Below, piece by piece: positions 48,681-60,480 of a stretch of 64,000 nt of DNA. The first letter of the stretch is position 1, and every line of letters starts with the position of its first letter. A model generated the notes under the pieces. That model searched no databases. It had not been told where the DNA came from and saw nothing but the letters and a program-made list of their open reading frames with translations. This DNA comes from Actinomucor elegans (Eukaryota > Mucoromycota > Mucoromycetes > Mucorales > Mucoraceae), in NCBI GenBank assembly GCA_026027325.1, contig JAMSLZ010000002.1:2294001-2358000 (forward strand), given 5' to 3'. The translations under genes and the position numbers were made by a program.

Positions 48681-50961
48681 TTAAACTATTGTTGATTCTT
48701 GCTCTTGCCAGGCTTTTTCCAATTGAAACAACTCGTTGGCATATTCAGGACTAGGTAAAGAGGTTGATTGCCAATCAGATTCCAAGAAACTACTGACGCG
48801 CCCGTGCACTTTGCCTTCAATCTTCATCAATTCAGAGATAAATCCAATATTGGGTGACATGTTAGGTCTTGCCTTGATAACATGGCGATAAGCACGTTTC
48901 AATGTCCAACGCTCTGAAGTAACCAAATAAGCCAAAATAGCTGTAATCGAACGTGATTTTCCTGCTTTACAATGAACATAGATGGGTTCATGGTGTTTTT
49001 TTGCTTCCTCTAGATAGTTTCAAAAAAAAAAAAAAAATGAAGCGTGGTTAGGTACCTCCAAAATTCATTAATTCATTAAATAAAAATATATATTTACCAA
49101 TAAAATGAACAGCTTCCATCATGACAAGCTCAATGTTTTTCATTTCCAAAGTATCTCGAGCAGCGATTTTATGATACACTACAGTATGATTCCTGAGGCC
49201 TTCATCATGGCATTCTTCTGCCATATTGAGCACACGTTTGATTTGACGTTCTTGTGTCAGTTGCTTTGCTTGATCATCCGTTTCAATCTCTGGACCGACG
49301 AACAAAAAGCCAGGAATGATTTCTGAAATAATAAAACTAAAGTCTGTTTCTGTACGTGGAGACATATCTGCGGTCATTAACCCCATTTCATCATCCTCAG
49401 TAACACGATTTAATAGGTTATTCAAGGGTGGCTGATGGGTTGGTATCAAAGGCTGCTGCTGTTGCTGCTGTTGCTGCTGTGGTTGTGATAACGTTTGGTT
49501 GGGTTCATGCTGTTGTTGGACGATAGATCTTGGTCGCAAAGTGGTATCTTGTTTTTGTTGTTGTTGTTGCTGTTCAGACCTTCGTTTGGCTCTACGCGCC
49601 AGCGCGTTTGCATTATTGACACGAGCAGCTTGCGTATCCAAACTAAACAAGCTCGTTCTTTTGCTTAAATCAGTTTTTGACTCTCCAATGGTATAACTGA
49701 TGGAACGTCGTGGTATATTATTATTATTAGTTGTATTAAGTTTTAATTGAGGTAGTTGTTGGGCATGGTGATATGAGCCCGTGCTAGATGTTGATGCAGG
49801 CGGTGAAGGTAAAGAAGATACAAGTGATGATTCCAACCATGCTTCAGATACAGTTGCTTCAAATGCTTGATATCCCCCACATAAATAATGCACTTGTCCT
49901 TCACTTTTTTTGTCTGTGCCAATGAAACGTTCCAATACGTTTAATAAAGTCCAGGCTTGCGATGTTTGGTCATCTTCAGACATGGTATCATCATAGACTA
50001 CCCAGGTCTTTTTCTTTTTCTTTTGCTGCTCTGCTGCTTTTTGCTCTAATATAGTGGCAAATTGCTGCTGTTTTGTATGATACTTGGTTGCATAAATGTC
50101 TCGACCTTCAGAGGTAGTAATAAAATTCTCCAGGTTGAAATTGGATACTGTACCGCGTTGATAGCGCTTAATCAACAGCGAAGGTAAATTGACATTGATA
50201 GAACCTCGGATTCTGCTCTTCTGATAATCAATCAAGTGACGTACATCAATCAAGATAATGTCTACCTCTTGATTCTCTTCAGAAGAAGACAGGAGTTCAG
50301 CGAGCTCTTGTGGTTCCATAGGGTCTGCTTCTCGTTCCCTGGTTTTGACATGCGATTCAGAGTGAGCTCGGCTCAACATGGGTTGACGTGACTGTTGCAT
50401 AGGGACAGTCAAGTGCTGGTGACTGATAGATCGATGAGGTACCAGTACATGTGGTTGCGTGTTACTACCGAGTTTTGCTAATAGTGCTTCCGTGTTGTCT
50501 TTGATCGTTATGCTCTTTAGCTTGGCTAATTGGTCAGGATCCAGTGATAGCTCGGCCATGGTTAACTGTTTATCATTAGACGGGAAATGACCAAAGGTGA
50601 ATGAGTGACGGTTTACGTCCTGCATAGAGACCAAATGGTGACGGCGACGTCGTTGCTCGGCAGAATGTCGTTTTCTTTGCTTGGAAGAGGGTATTGAAGG
50701 TTTTCGAGGTCTTATTGGAGGAGGAGGAGGAGGAGGTTCATTAACTATAGTTGCAATATTAGGCAAAGACAATGAAGGTCTTGGCTGATTAATAATACTA
50801 TTATCATCGTGCTTCTTTGATTGCTTCTTTTTGTAATTCGATGATAAATGGATTGGAAATCGCTTTAGAAAACTATTGGCTAGACTTGATTTCTTGACTG
50901 CAGCTGGCTTTTCATTACTACTAGCTATTGACTTTTTACTTCTGTAACGATCAAAGAGCAT
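48681..50961 (-). CDS. Rhodanese/dual-specificity protein phosphatase
   Basis: Two exons, complement: 50961-49098 and 49009-48681; 730 residues. The N-terminus is basic and Pro-rich. A rhodanese-like (CDC25/MKP-type) module begins around residue 230 with VDIILIDVRHLIDYQKSRI and continues past WVVYDDTMSEDD, where the active-site Cys loop is replaced, so this module is a non-catalytic docking domain as in MAP kinase phosphatases. A polyQ/Pro linker follows. The C-terminal dual-specificity domain has IIPGFLFVGPEIETDDQ, KRVLNMAEECHDEG, the general-acid segment AARD and the signature HCKAGKSRS (nucleophile C635), then RPNMSPNIGFISELM. It most likely dephosphorylates a MAP kinase, as CPP1/MSG5-type enzymes do; the target is inferred. 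The ATG at 50961 is preferred over an upstream in-frame TTG. Confidence 0.87.
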
Positions 50962-51816
50962 TTTCAAAAAGAAAAGAGTATAAAAGAAAGAGAGAAAAAG
51001 TATTTGTGATGTACAATTATTATTATAATATATTTTCTTTGTGAGACTTGCAGAATCATCATTACTCTTTGGCTTGTTTATTCTCGGAATTCAATAAAGA
51101 GAGAGTAGAGCCACGTTTTTTTAAACTACAGATTAAATTGCACTGTAACATCTTTTTTTTTTTTTTATTTTATTTTATTTTTTTTTTGTAGTGTCTTTTG
51201 CTTTATCAAATAATGCTTTTCTTACTATGTAATAGATAGATTACTGAATAAATTATCTTGTTTCTTTTATTTCATTTCGAACAAAAAAGTTATTATAATA
51301 TCAAGTTCAATTAGTTAGTGTAACTTGCCCCTGTACAAAACAATATAAATGTCAAATATAAATAGATAGCATACTGCTTGGTGTAATAAAGCAAATCTTA
51401 GTTACAAAGCAAACTCTTCCCGAGAATATATATTCATAAATCAATAACACATTTTATACTTCTTGATTCATTATGCTTACGTATAGTATACTTGATTGAA
51501 AATAAAAATACAGTGAACGAGTTTGTTGGGGCAACCATGGGCAATATAGAAAATTATCGTGTAACAGTATATATAGCTTAGCTTTAATGTAATTTAAACA
51601 AGTTCCATTTTTTATTCTTGCTATCATGAGCAATCAGAGATCTACCTATAATTGCTCTTCTGTAGATGCCGCTCTTTGATTGAGTGTTGTTTGATTTATT
51701 AAATATACTCGAAAAAAAAAATTAATAATCTATAGCCCATTTAATAATGAAGGCTACAAATGAGTAAATGTGATTTAATAAAACAAATACATCAACATCG
51801 GATCGAGTTTTTATCA

Positions 51817-51896
51817 AATGCAGCTACTCATTCCAAACATGAGCTACTAATCTGATGCGGCATTTGACTGAGATTGACCGAGATCTGACCTCCTAT
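51817..51896 (-). repeat. Dispersed GATC-rich repeat family, 1 inverted copy
   Basis: Read on the minus strand: AGATCTCGGTCAATCTC, AGTCAAATGCCGCATCAGAT, TAGTAGCTCATGTTTGGAAT, GAGTAGCTGCATTTGATAA. This is one of the most complete copies and the only clear one in this orientation. A T29 run begins 28 bases to its right. Confidence 0.7.
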
Positions 51897-51920
51897 CCAT
51901 TGCATAAGTTGGCTACGACC

Positions 51921-51952
<32 letters not shown>

Positions 51953-52380
51953 GTATTTTTATTGACAATCAATAATTAAATATTATAGATGCCTACCCTC
52001 TCCTCGGTTAAATATGGATTTTAATAAATATCATTTCTTAATGACTTTTAAATTGGTTATTGAATAATACACAAAAAAAAAAAAAAAAAAAAAATGGAGT
52101 GATGTCAATAGCATATTGTATTTCCTGATGTTCATAAAACTCACTATCATGATGAAAAGCTAATTTTTCTTTTTATTAAATGTATTCATAAATCGTGTAT
52201 TTAAGATGGAAAAAAAAAAGAAAACGAATTTTAATATGTTCAAACAAGTTCAACTTGCGATAATCACTAAATGTCTCAAAAATGCTCCATAAAAAAGTAT
52301 GCATTGGAAAATTTTGACTCAAGAGGTATGCCTTTGAGATTCTTCTGAAATGAGCCCAATTAAGCAACCCAACATTTTTT

Positions 52381-52745
52381 GTTTGATGCTACATTTAATA
52401 ACTAGTACAAGCTCAGACTGAACTGCTAAATATAATAAAATTATGGTAAGTAAAATACAATGTGGAAACTCTCTACAAAGAGCATGCATTTTATTTTGTG
52501 ATCATCTCTTTACTGACCCATTCAATCGTTCCATCTGATTAGTAGTACATGCTCAGAATGAATTATTAAATCAATAATAGTTGTTTAATAATTGTGGAGT
52601 TACCATACTGTGCTAATTGATAGTTAATATGCATTGCCATATAGTTCATATTATCCAGATCTATGAATTAATAGATCTTTCGCTCAATATCAGTCAGATG
52701 TTCTCTTATGTGCACAAATGCTAGCTATAAATTGCTAATTCAAAT
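52381..52745 (+). repeat. Dispersed GATC-rich repeat family, cluster of 3 copies
   Basis: Copy 1 (about 52381-52435, partial): TGATGCTACATTTAATAAC, ACAAGCTCAGACTGAACTGC. Copy 2 (about 52499-52575): GATCATCTC, CCATCTGATTAGTAGTACAT, GCTCAGAATGAATTATTAAA. Copy 3 (about 52656-52745): CAGATCTATGAATTAATAGA, TCTTTCGCTCAATATCAGTC, CAAATGCTAGC. Spacing is about 120-160 bp. Confidence 0.6.
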
Positions 52746-52868
52746 AATAGGTCTACAATAATACGTTGATCTACTGGTCTAAACAGCTACAAGTACTTTT
52801 TTTACTTTTATTTTGGGTTTCCAGTATTTACAGAATGTAAGAAAATGGTATTTAAATGAAAGATTTGT

Positions 52869-53645
52869 TCATCGAAAGACATCAGTGTTACGGAAACTAG
52901 AATTATCTCTAAGTGCATCATTGTGCGTCTTGTATTCCATAGTTGTTTCTGAAGGTAGGTTGAGGTGCTTTTTAATAGTGTCTCTGTGGTAAATTGTACT
53001 TGATTAGGACAGGATGAACTCAAATATCAGTCCTTTTCATTTACCTTATCTGAAGATTAATCTTTCCATTAGATGATGTTTTGTTCCATACAGAAATGAT
53101 ATCCTCTGACCCTCTAATTGATAAAACAGCTCCACAGATCTCATCCTTTACGTCGAATTGATCACCAATAATAGCCAATACTAATGATTCCCAATATCTG
53201 CTTGCTAAACCCTTTTTAACTCTGACAATCCATTTTCCACCATTGATATTTACATTATCCTACAATCAGGTCTTAGTAAAAGAAAAACGTTTAAAAAAAG
53301 TCCCTTTATTACCTCCCAAACAGGGCGCACGCCTTCTTTAAACAAGTGGTAATCACTGATATTTGGTAACTCGCTGGGACGACGAAGGTGACTGTATACA
53401 GCCCAGAACTCTTCAACCTAGTTTTATAATTGAGTCATTGCACATAAGAAATTGGCTCATTTATCGTTCATTACCGTATTAAAAGTAGCGATCTTTTTCA
53501 TTGCGCTTTCATAGTTTGTTATTTTTTGTCCTGGGGATCGATGCATGAACCAAAACACCCATCCATAATGAAGCGCGTGTGATTTTTGGTCATTGATTTG
53601 GGAATCTTGTTGATTGGTTGTATCTAAAGAGGTTGTTTGACTCAT
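52869..53645 (-). CDS. Class II eIF4E (4EHP/nCBP-like cap-binding protein)
   Basis: Four exons, complement: 53645-53475, 53417-53313, 53259-53045, 52983-52869; phases close, 201 residues. It binds the mRNA 5' cap; class II members usually bind eIF4G weakly and repress selected mRNAs. Diagnostic features: HALHYGWVFWFMHRSPGQ, with Trp kept at the first cap-stacking position but Tyr (NYESAMKKIATF) where class I has the second cap Trp; VEEFWAVYSHLRRPSELP; DYHLFKEGVRPVWEDNVNIN; GGKWIVRVKKGLASRYWESL; ICGAVLSIRGSEDIISVWNK; and TMEYKTHNDAL. The close match to the 4EHP layout and the spaced HRSPGQ loop separate it from class I eIF4E. No class I gene is in the window. Confidence 0.9.
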
Positions 53646-53929
53646 TTATTAATTAAGAAGGTTTGTAATAATAGTACAGTTATAAAGGAAACTGCTTGTA
53701 GCGAATAAAAAGAAGAAAAAAAATATTTTGGTGGTCCACTTGACAGGCTTGTAATTGAAATTTATTTGATACACAATTTTCTAAAATTATTGGTACACAA
53801 TTCTAAAAAAAATTAGGCACACTAAAATAAATTTAGCATAGAATCAGAAAATAATTAAGTTCATAAATAAAATAAAATTGGGATTTAAAAGAAAAATGAA
53901 TATTTTGGTTGGAAGCATATAGACATGGT

Positions 53930-55410
53930 GTACCTACAAAAATCCTGCAAGCTACTTATGAGTACTCTATTGCAAGCACTTTGGAATATATATGTCAAAA
54001 TCATCTCTTCCAAAACAGCTCCTCTTTTAAATTTGCGTTTATAAATTGATTGAAATTGTTCAATAAAAGCTGTTCACTGTTTAAAATGCAAAAGGTGGTT
54101 TCGATCTAATACCTCCTTTTTATTGATTTCAAAGAATAGCCGCACTTTATAATGAGTGGTGTGATACGGTAGGACTATGTTATTTACTGATATTTTACAT
54201 AATACAATAAATAGCTATTGATTTAATATAAGCCATTCGTGTTCCGGATATAGGCAATAATGAATTACATCTTCAAGTCATACATAAAGATAGTTATATG
54301 GGTATATATAACACCCATTTTACTGAACTAAGTAGGCAGCGCTTAACCAGGTAAACTAGATTTTTTTTATAACTATCTAGATGGTATCTGTACAAAGTCA
54401 CTTTATCTAATAGGCTGGGCTTTCTAGTTCACCATGAACTAGTACAAAGCACAAGCAAAGTGTAGATGTAAAACAAGGCAAAAGGGAAGCTAAAGACAGA
54501 AAGCCAATATGAAACCTAATGCGAAATGTTCTAAATGCAAAGAGAAGGGGCACAACGCTTCCCACACTTCTGAATGTAAGAGCCATTTGTCGTTCAAAAT
54601 GAAAGTATTTGCAAAAAAAAAAAAAAAAAACTTGAGTCCGGGATTTCAAGCATTTACTAGAAAAATACTATAGAATTAATATGTAAAATATTCTTACAAA
54701 AACACTTTGAAAATAAATATCATTTCTGCTTGCCAAGGTGTTCACCAGATTGTTTTCCAGGCTCGACTGTTTGTACAAGCAAAAATTTTGGCATTCGATT
54801 TGTTAATTACTGATGAATACATGTGTGGCAAACTGCAATGCTTTACTACAAGGCTTATTACAAGCTTGAAATACATTCATGACGGAGCATTCAAATATCG
54901 TCTACTAAAATACACTTACCGGTGGAACCAGCCAGTGTATAACAGTAGTATGCATTTAGTTGGCGACAACATATACCAACAATATCGTTAAGAATTTTGA
55001 GAACTTGTTGACAAGATTTCTTATCTATATTATACAAAACGCATTCAAGATAAGACTGAATGATTTTATATACCAATTATTTTCCTATCAAGCTGACAAT
55101 GTGCACTGATAGTCGATAGAAAGCTTACAAGTAAAAGGTGTTACCAAAAAAGTACTACTACTAGCTTGTTTGCCAAGATAAGAGTGAATGGCCTGAAGAT
55201 GACTATTTAACTGCTGATATAAAGCCAGCTATTGATCAGACAATACAATCTCTTGTTAACCGAGTTTCGGACACTGTAAATTTGAAGAATCTATCTGAAC
55301 CTCCTCAAGCTGCTTTCTTTTCTTGCTTGTCGTATATCTTGGCAATATGCAATTCCTTGATTGATTTCGAACAAACGTTGCATATAGTTAGGGATTCTTG
55401 ATTAAAATAA
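53930..55410 (+). mobile_element. Decayed transposon-like coding relic with zinc-knuckle-like motif
   Basis: Successive plus-strand fragments in different frames look like one old coding region: about 53935-54047 (KILQATYEYSIASTLEYICQ, NHLFQNSSSFKFAFIN); 54509-54600 (KPNAKCSKCKEKGHNASHTS, ECK), a C-X2-C-X4-H-X7-C cluster like the zinc knuckles of fungal element proteins; 54707-54990 (IVFQARLFVQAKILAFDLLI, TDEYMCGK); and 55168-55401 (EWPEDDYLTADIKPAIDQTI, QSLVNRVSDTVNLKNLSEPP, YILAICNSLIDFEQTLHIV). Stops and frame changes lie between them. Terminal repeats and target-site duplications were not found. A transposon origin is inferred from the knuckle-like motif, decay and gene-poor context. Confidence 0.45.
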
Positions 55411-57459
55411 ACAACCTTATTATTCAAGGCCTTAGCCCAATAATATAGTTCTTATTTTATTGATCATACATGTTCATTAGTTGGCTGGGCCATCAGAATG
55501 TCTTAACTGATGAATTTAAGAATCTTCAACGTAAAAATATTTCATTAAACAAGTTTCCTTTCAAGTAGGTTACAGATGTTTCTTTTATTCTCTAGGCAAG
55601 TCATTGGATCACAAAAATTAGAGCTTTATTTGTTCATTCTGAATATGGCCAACCTGCTAAATAGAAGAGCTGACCAAAATCTGTTGGGTTCTCAAATTTA
55701 GAGGTTATTGCCCAAGCCCGAACACTCATCAATTTCTCAGAGTCTTTCGCCAATTAACTGGAAACTGAATTAGTGTCTAGTTTTAACGAGAAGTATATAT
55801 GTATTCTAAACAAACTTCAGCTCTTGCTATCGAAAATATACGAATGTCCTGAGAACCACTCTGAAGAATACTATTCCAAATACCATATATTGTTGAAAAT
55901 AAGTTCTCTTCTATCAATAATTCTTGCTCCACTCTGTTTTTGAAAAGGAACCGGAAGAGCTGCTCGATCGGGTTTCATTTGAGTAAATAAAGAGGAAAAC
56001 ATCCACATCTATCGGTTTCTTTTTATCCTATGGATAAGTGAAATGACTATCAAAATATAGTCGTTTTCTTTTTATTTTTTCTTTTTTTGGAATCTAACTA
56101 AAAGCTTGAAATGAATATAATGTAATAAAAGAGAAATTTCAATATAAATTGAACCTACACACAAACGGTTCATCCAGACGGTATTGATTTAAATAATATC
56201 TTGCCATTCCTTTTCGTTCAAGATTTTGTATTCTTTTCCTTTATAATGGTCGAGACATTTGTTAAACAAGAATATATTTAGTCACGCAATATACCACTAA
56301 TCAACTCGAATGAGTGTTTGGTTTATCCTTTTACTTAGGATCTGTCATGTTTTTTGGGTAGCAGCTCTATTTATTAGTTCATATACATTCTGTTTGAGTA
56401 AGCTCTCTTTATATCCCTCTTACTCATGTTCAAGAACTAACTTTTCAACTTCAATTCTTTAGGTATAAGAGCTATCTCTCAGCATAATATTCTATAGATG
56501 GGACATTGAGCCCAGAACAGTCAACAAGAAGTTTGTATATAGATCTACAATTCAAATTAAATAAAACAAGTATAATGCAGTTAATAAAGTATATTATCTA
56601 GATCATACCAGATGCAGCAGTTCATCATGAATACAGCATTAGATTATAGGCCGAGAAATACATTTAATTCATATGAAATGAATGAAATTTGCTACTAGTC
56701 ATTAATGTACTATATATACATGATACTAGGTAAATTTATAGTCCCAATAGACGTAATGGTTCGTTGTGAACAAAATACAATTGTAAGTATCGAATTAACA
56801 AAGAAAAAGAAATGAGGCTTGTAAATCCTATATAATAAGCTGGTGGGAAAGTATGTAAAGTGTCATGATAAAAATAGTAGTTCCCTTTTTATATCCATCC
56901 GTTCGCTTGGTGTAATCAAGTGCACCATTCCATTTATACCTATGAATAACGCTGGTGCACCGTTGTTATAAACTATTATCGTATAAAGTTAATATAGCCA
57001 TTAGCACCCAGTAATGGGATTGATTGGCCTAACTAACAAAACGAGGTTTCACGTATGACACAAGTCCTTCATTAAGTTACAGTATGTAACTATATTAAAC
57101 ACGTAGTAGACAAAAGCTAATACTTACGATATTATAGGAAGAGATATAATCATAAGCATATGATACTCATTCGACGACATGACCTTAGGTTTATCATATG
57201 TGCGTATTTTAATGCCAGTCATTAATACCACCGCTATACTTTATCAACTAAAGACACTCAGATTTACAATTTAAAGTTAGATATAAAAGATTGAAGATAT
57301 GATATTCTTGGCAACTTTAGCAGGGTCTGATTGGGTCCAAGTACAGAACTGCAGAAAACCCATAATGACAAGATTTTAAATATAACAGCCGTTATATTTA
57401 TTAAAGAAAAAAAAAAGAAAAAGAAAAACCTATGTAGTATATTATAAGAAATCTTTTAA

Positions 57460-57705
57460 ATGATCTTGATGTAATCTTGCATCTGATTAGTAATCCATGT
57501 TCAAAATGAAACAATGCATCTGCTACAATCATTCTTCAACTAGAATATATTGAATAACTTTTACGTGTGATTAATAGTTAAATTATGTGTTTCATATATA
57601 TATATTAGATCTATAGATAGATCTATAGATCTCTCTATGGATCCCAATCAAATGTCGTATTTGGTTTGAACTTTATGTGTAGATGAGTTGTAGCTGTATT
57701 TACTG
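57460..57705 (+). repeat. Dispersed GATC-rich repeat family, 2 copies
   Basis: Copy 1 (about 57460-57527): GATCTTGATGTAATCTTGCA, TCTGATTAGTAATCCATG, TTCAAAATGAAACAATGCAT. Copy 2 (about 57606-57705): TTAGATCTATAGATAGATCT, ATAGATCTCTCTATGGATCC, CAATCAAATGTCGTATTTGG, GATGAGTTGTAGCTGTATTT. They are direct repeats about 150 bp apart. Confidence 0.65.
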
Positions 57706-57993
57706 GAGCTTTAATTCAATTAGTTATTGATTAAATGGTGCTTCATGCTAAAAAAGTTCAAGAAAAATGACAACCCCCCAAGACGCATAAGCGACTCTTT
57801 GGAATTCTGGTACTACTCTTCACTCTCTAAATGGAATAGACGCGTTGTTATTATCAGATAATCAAAAGATTAAAAAGTGACTTGTTTTCATTATGCAAAG
57901 AAACAAATAGAATACTGGGACATCATGCAGTAGGGTTGAAACAAAGATAAGTCGTCGCATAAAATGATCGATTTATTCCGGGCATAATTTTTC

Positions 57994-58024
<31 letters not shown>

Positions 58025-58105
58025 GATTGACTGTACTTACAAAGATTATATATTATATGTTGAGCAAGAGCACAATTGATTAATTTTTTTTTTATCATAG
58101 ATTGT

Positions 58106-58579
58106 TTATAATTCTTCATCAAATAAAAGCATAGATAACATGGATGGCGTACTACTATTACTGGAATCATTAGATTTGAGTTGTATCATTTTTTCTTCCA
58201 TCAATGAGATATCTTTTTCCAGATTCATGATTTGCAAGTTTAAATCATCGTAAGCGATCAGCAGCTCTTTTTCCATATCACACAATCGAGCATCTGTCAT
58301 TTGCTGTTCTATCTTACTTTTACAATTGGTATATGTATGGCGCAGACTGTCAAAGATAACGTTGATTGTAGCTAGAGCGTCATAAGAGTAATCCAGTTGT
58401 GACATGAGATCTTCAAATTCATTAGGTTTTCTCTTGATACGACGGTGAGATGCCATGGAAGCGCGACGCCGCTTCTTCATTGAGGTTGATTTTAACTTGG
58501 GTTCATTATTGTATTTGGCACTATATCTCTTTTGTATAGTAGATGGCATAGAATTACAAAACATAAGTGGTGAAGACAT
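58106..58579 (-). CDS. Coiled-coil protein of unknown function
   Basis: A single frame of 157 codons with a clear ATG at 58579. It has a basic N-terminal third (KKRRRASMASHRRIKRKPNE, a candidate nuclear localisation signal), then a long amphipathic helix from about residue 50 to 135 (FEDLMSQLDYSYDALATINV, LCDMEKELLIAYDDLNLQIM, NLEKDISLMEEKMIQLK) with heptad-like Leu/Met/Ile spacing, and a Ser-rich end that finishes MLLFDEEL. Composition contrasts with the Phe/Tyr/Ile-rich junk frames around it. A partner-binding nuclear protein is plausible but no family is recognised. A T29 run lies 82 bases past the stop. Confidence 0.55.
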   Translation of the reverse strand: MSSPLMFCNSMPSTIQKRYSAKYNNEPKLKSTSMKKRRRASMASHRRIKRKPNEFEDLMSQLDYSYDALATINVIFDSLRHTYTNCKSKIEQQMTDARLCDMEKELLIAYDDLNLQIMNLEKDISLMEEKMIQLKSNDSSNSSTPSMLSMLLFDEEL

Positions 58580-58805
58580 ATAGAAAAAAAAAAAATAAAG
58601 CGAAAGAAAAAAAGGCGTAAATCTATAAGGATTATATCAAAAGAATAAGCTTTTTTTATATTCACTGTATTACCTTCTTGAAAAGGTCTAGTATTTGTCG
58701 TTTTATGTTCTCTTTGTGTGACATTTCGTTGACTTGAAAGCCGAGCGAACAAATGATTTTTTTTATTTTTTTATGAATGAACTTATCATATTTGATAAAC
58801 CAAAA

Positions 58806-58830
58806 TGAATTGAATTGAATTGAATTGAAT
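58806..58830. repeat. TGAAT pentanucleotide microsatellite, 5 units
   Basis: Five perfect TGAAT units in intergenic DNA. Confidence 0.9.
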
Positions 58831-59830
58831 GATCTACAAAATTTCTTTTTTTTTATACTCGCTGTTAGATTAGCAATAGGATAGCTGAAACAAGGACATT
58901 TGCTAATAAACGAGAGGTTATTGTTGTAAAAGAGTTTCATCTTTTGGCTGTCCTTGTAATGCGCATAAAACAAATAGAATGCAAGTATGTTCCAATTCGG
59001 TTTGCATAATAGCTTAACTAAACTTTTTTTTGCCCCATCCACTGACTAATGTAATATCATAACTTTGTGAAACACCAAAACATATGGTCTGTTTTAAGAC
59101 AATTTCTTTTTCATCACTGTCTCTGTCTCTCTCGATCTTTCTAGAGCCGTAATACAAAGTATATGCTATCCATTATTTTAAATTTAAATTTCTTAGCGGC
59201 GCCTATAGCAAAAAAAGAGGCCCTGGGTCACTCTACTTTCCATCGCTCTTCATCCTATTATAAGGTACTGTTTTGTATAGGTTAGGATTATATCGAGATA
59301 GTATTGATTTCTATAAATGTGAAAACAAGTGTTTGTGGCTTCAAGGACGACCTGTCCCAGTTCGGGGTACCGGCTTGATCGCGTCAATTGCGCGCATATT
59401 CGCCTCTCAAATTCAAAATGGTAATATTTCTGTAATAGTCCATCGTTTCTTTTTTTTTTTTTTTGCATGAAACAAACACATGAATACAGGCTTTTACCAA
59501 TGAAACAAGAATTTCTGCCATTCTCGACAATATTCTGTGATCACGAATTATGTTGGATTCTTCCTTTTCCCTTAGAACAACTGATTTATTGATATTTAAT
59601 CGATTTTTACCCATAAGTTTATAAAAGGCGCTTAATCTGTACATTCTCATAGGTCAAAAATAAAATAAATAGTAGCTTTCCCTCACAGGATACTGCAGCT
59701 TTAGGATCTTATAACACATGATTACCACTGTTTTATAATAAAAGGTGCTTCATTGGATGAGTGCAATTTGTTTTATAATTGAACCGAAAATAGCAAGTAT
59801 ACATTGGTTCATCATTAATCTAGATGACAT

Positions 59831-60480
59831 TTAATGGCGTTAATGAGGTGCCTGGAATCTTCATTTCAAATTACATTTAGAGTCCGCTCTTTGGCTCATA
59901 CCTCTTATATATTGCCTATCCATAGTTATTCCAGTTACTTCATTAAATCGATCCTATTTATTCCTTTGTTTTTACCGAAAACAGCGCCTGTACCTTGACT
60001 CGTCGTTGATCGAGTAGATTATATTGAGAGTCATTGATAAGGCGTCTAGAATCTTCATTCTGGGCTCCTTTTTGAATTCCGCTTTTCAGTTTGTACTCTC
60101 TGTCTATAGCTGATCAGTTCCAATTTTTGGTTCAAAAGAATTATTATATTAAAATTTACGCGTGATTTGCCATATTTAGTCCCAAAACAAAATGTATATC
60201 TTATTTATTATGAATAGAAATCACATTTAGTGACATTGGTAAGGTACCTGGGATCTTTATATTATACTCCGATACAACAGATGCATTTCATCAGCTTAAA
60301 TAATCACCGTTGCCATTTGTTCATTTTCATCTATATTTATAAAAGTTACTCTATTAAAAATATCTGATTTTATCTCTGAATTCAACAGCCTATCTTGGTG
60401 AATTGATTATCTAGAAGCGTTCTTTAATGACTATTGATGATCTGAATACCGCTTCAACTCTTTCTTTACAGACTGCTCTC
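59831..60480 (+). repeat. Diverged direct repeats, period about 195 bp
   Basis: Units begin near 59831, 60023, 60224 and possibly 60415. Shared blocks: AATGAGGTGCCTGGAATCTT, GATAAGGCGTCTAGAATCTT and GGTAAGGTACCTGGGATCTT, each followed after ~35 bases by CCGCT or CCGAT. About 90 bases later two units share AGTTACTTCATTAAAT / AGTTACTCTATTAAAA. The divergence is high, so the duplication is old. No relation to the GATC-rich family is evident. Confidence 0.45.

Larger units (their letters stand above)
50962..52868. other. 1.9 kb gap with repeats and long T/A runs
   Basis: The gap contains the phosphatase promoter, an inverted dispersed-repeat copy (51817-51896), a T29 run (51924-51952), an A22 run (52073-52094) and three further repeat copies (52381-52745). 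No gene seen. Confidence 0.6.
53646..58105. other. 4.5 kb gene-poor gap with mobile-element relic
   Basis: The gap contains a decayed transposon-like coding region (about 53930-55410, possibly to 55800), two or three dispersed-repeat copies (57460-57705, and a weak inverted one near 56600) and a T29 run (57996-58024). No intact gene is supportable. Confidence 0.6.

Noticed and set aside
59335..59410. GC-richer island, considered as a structured RNA gene
   Set aside because: It matches none of the 5S, U6, tRNA or SRP RNA signatures I know, and no clear stem set was found by eye.
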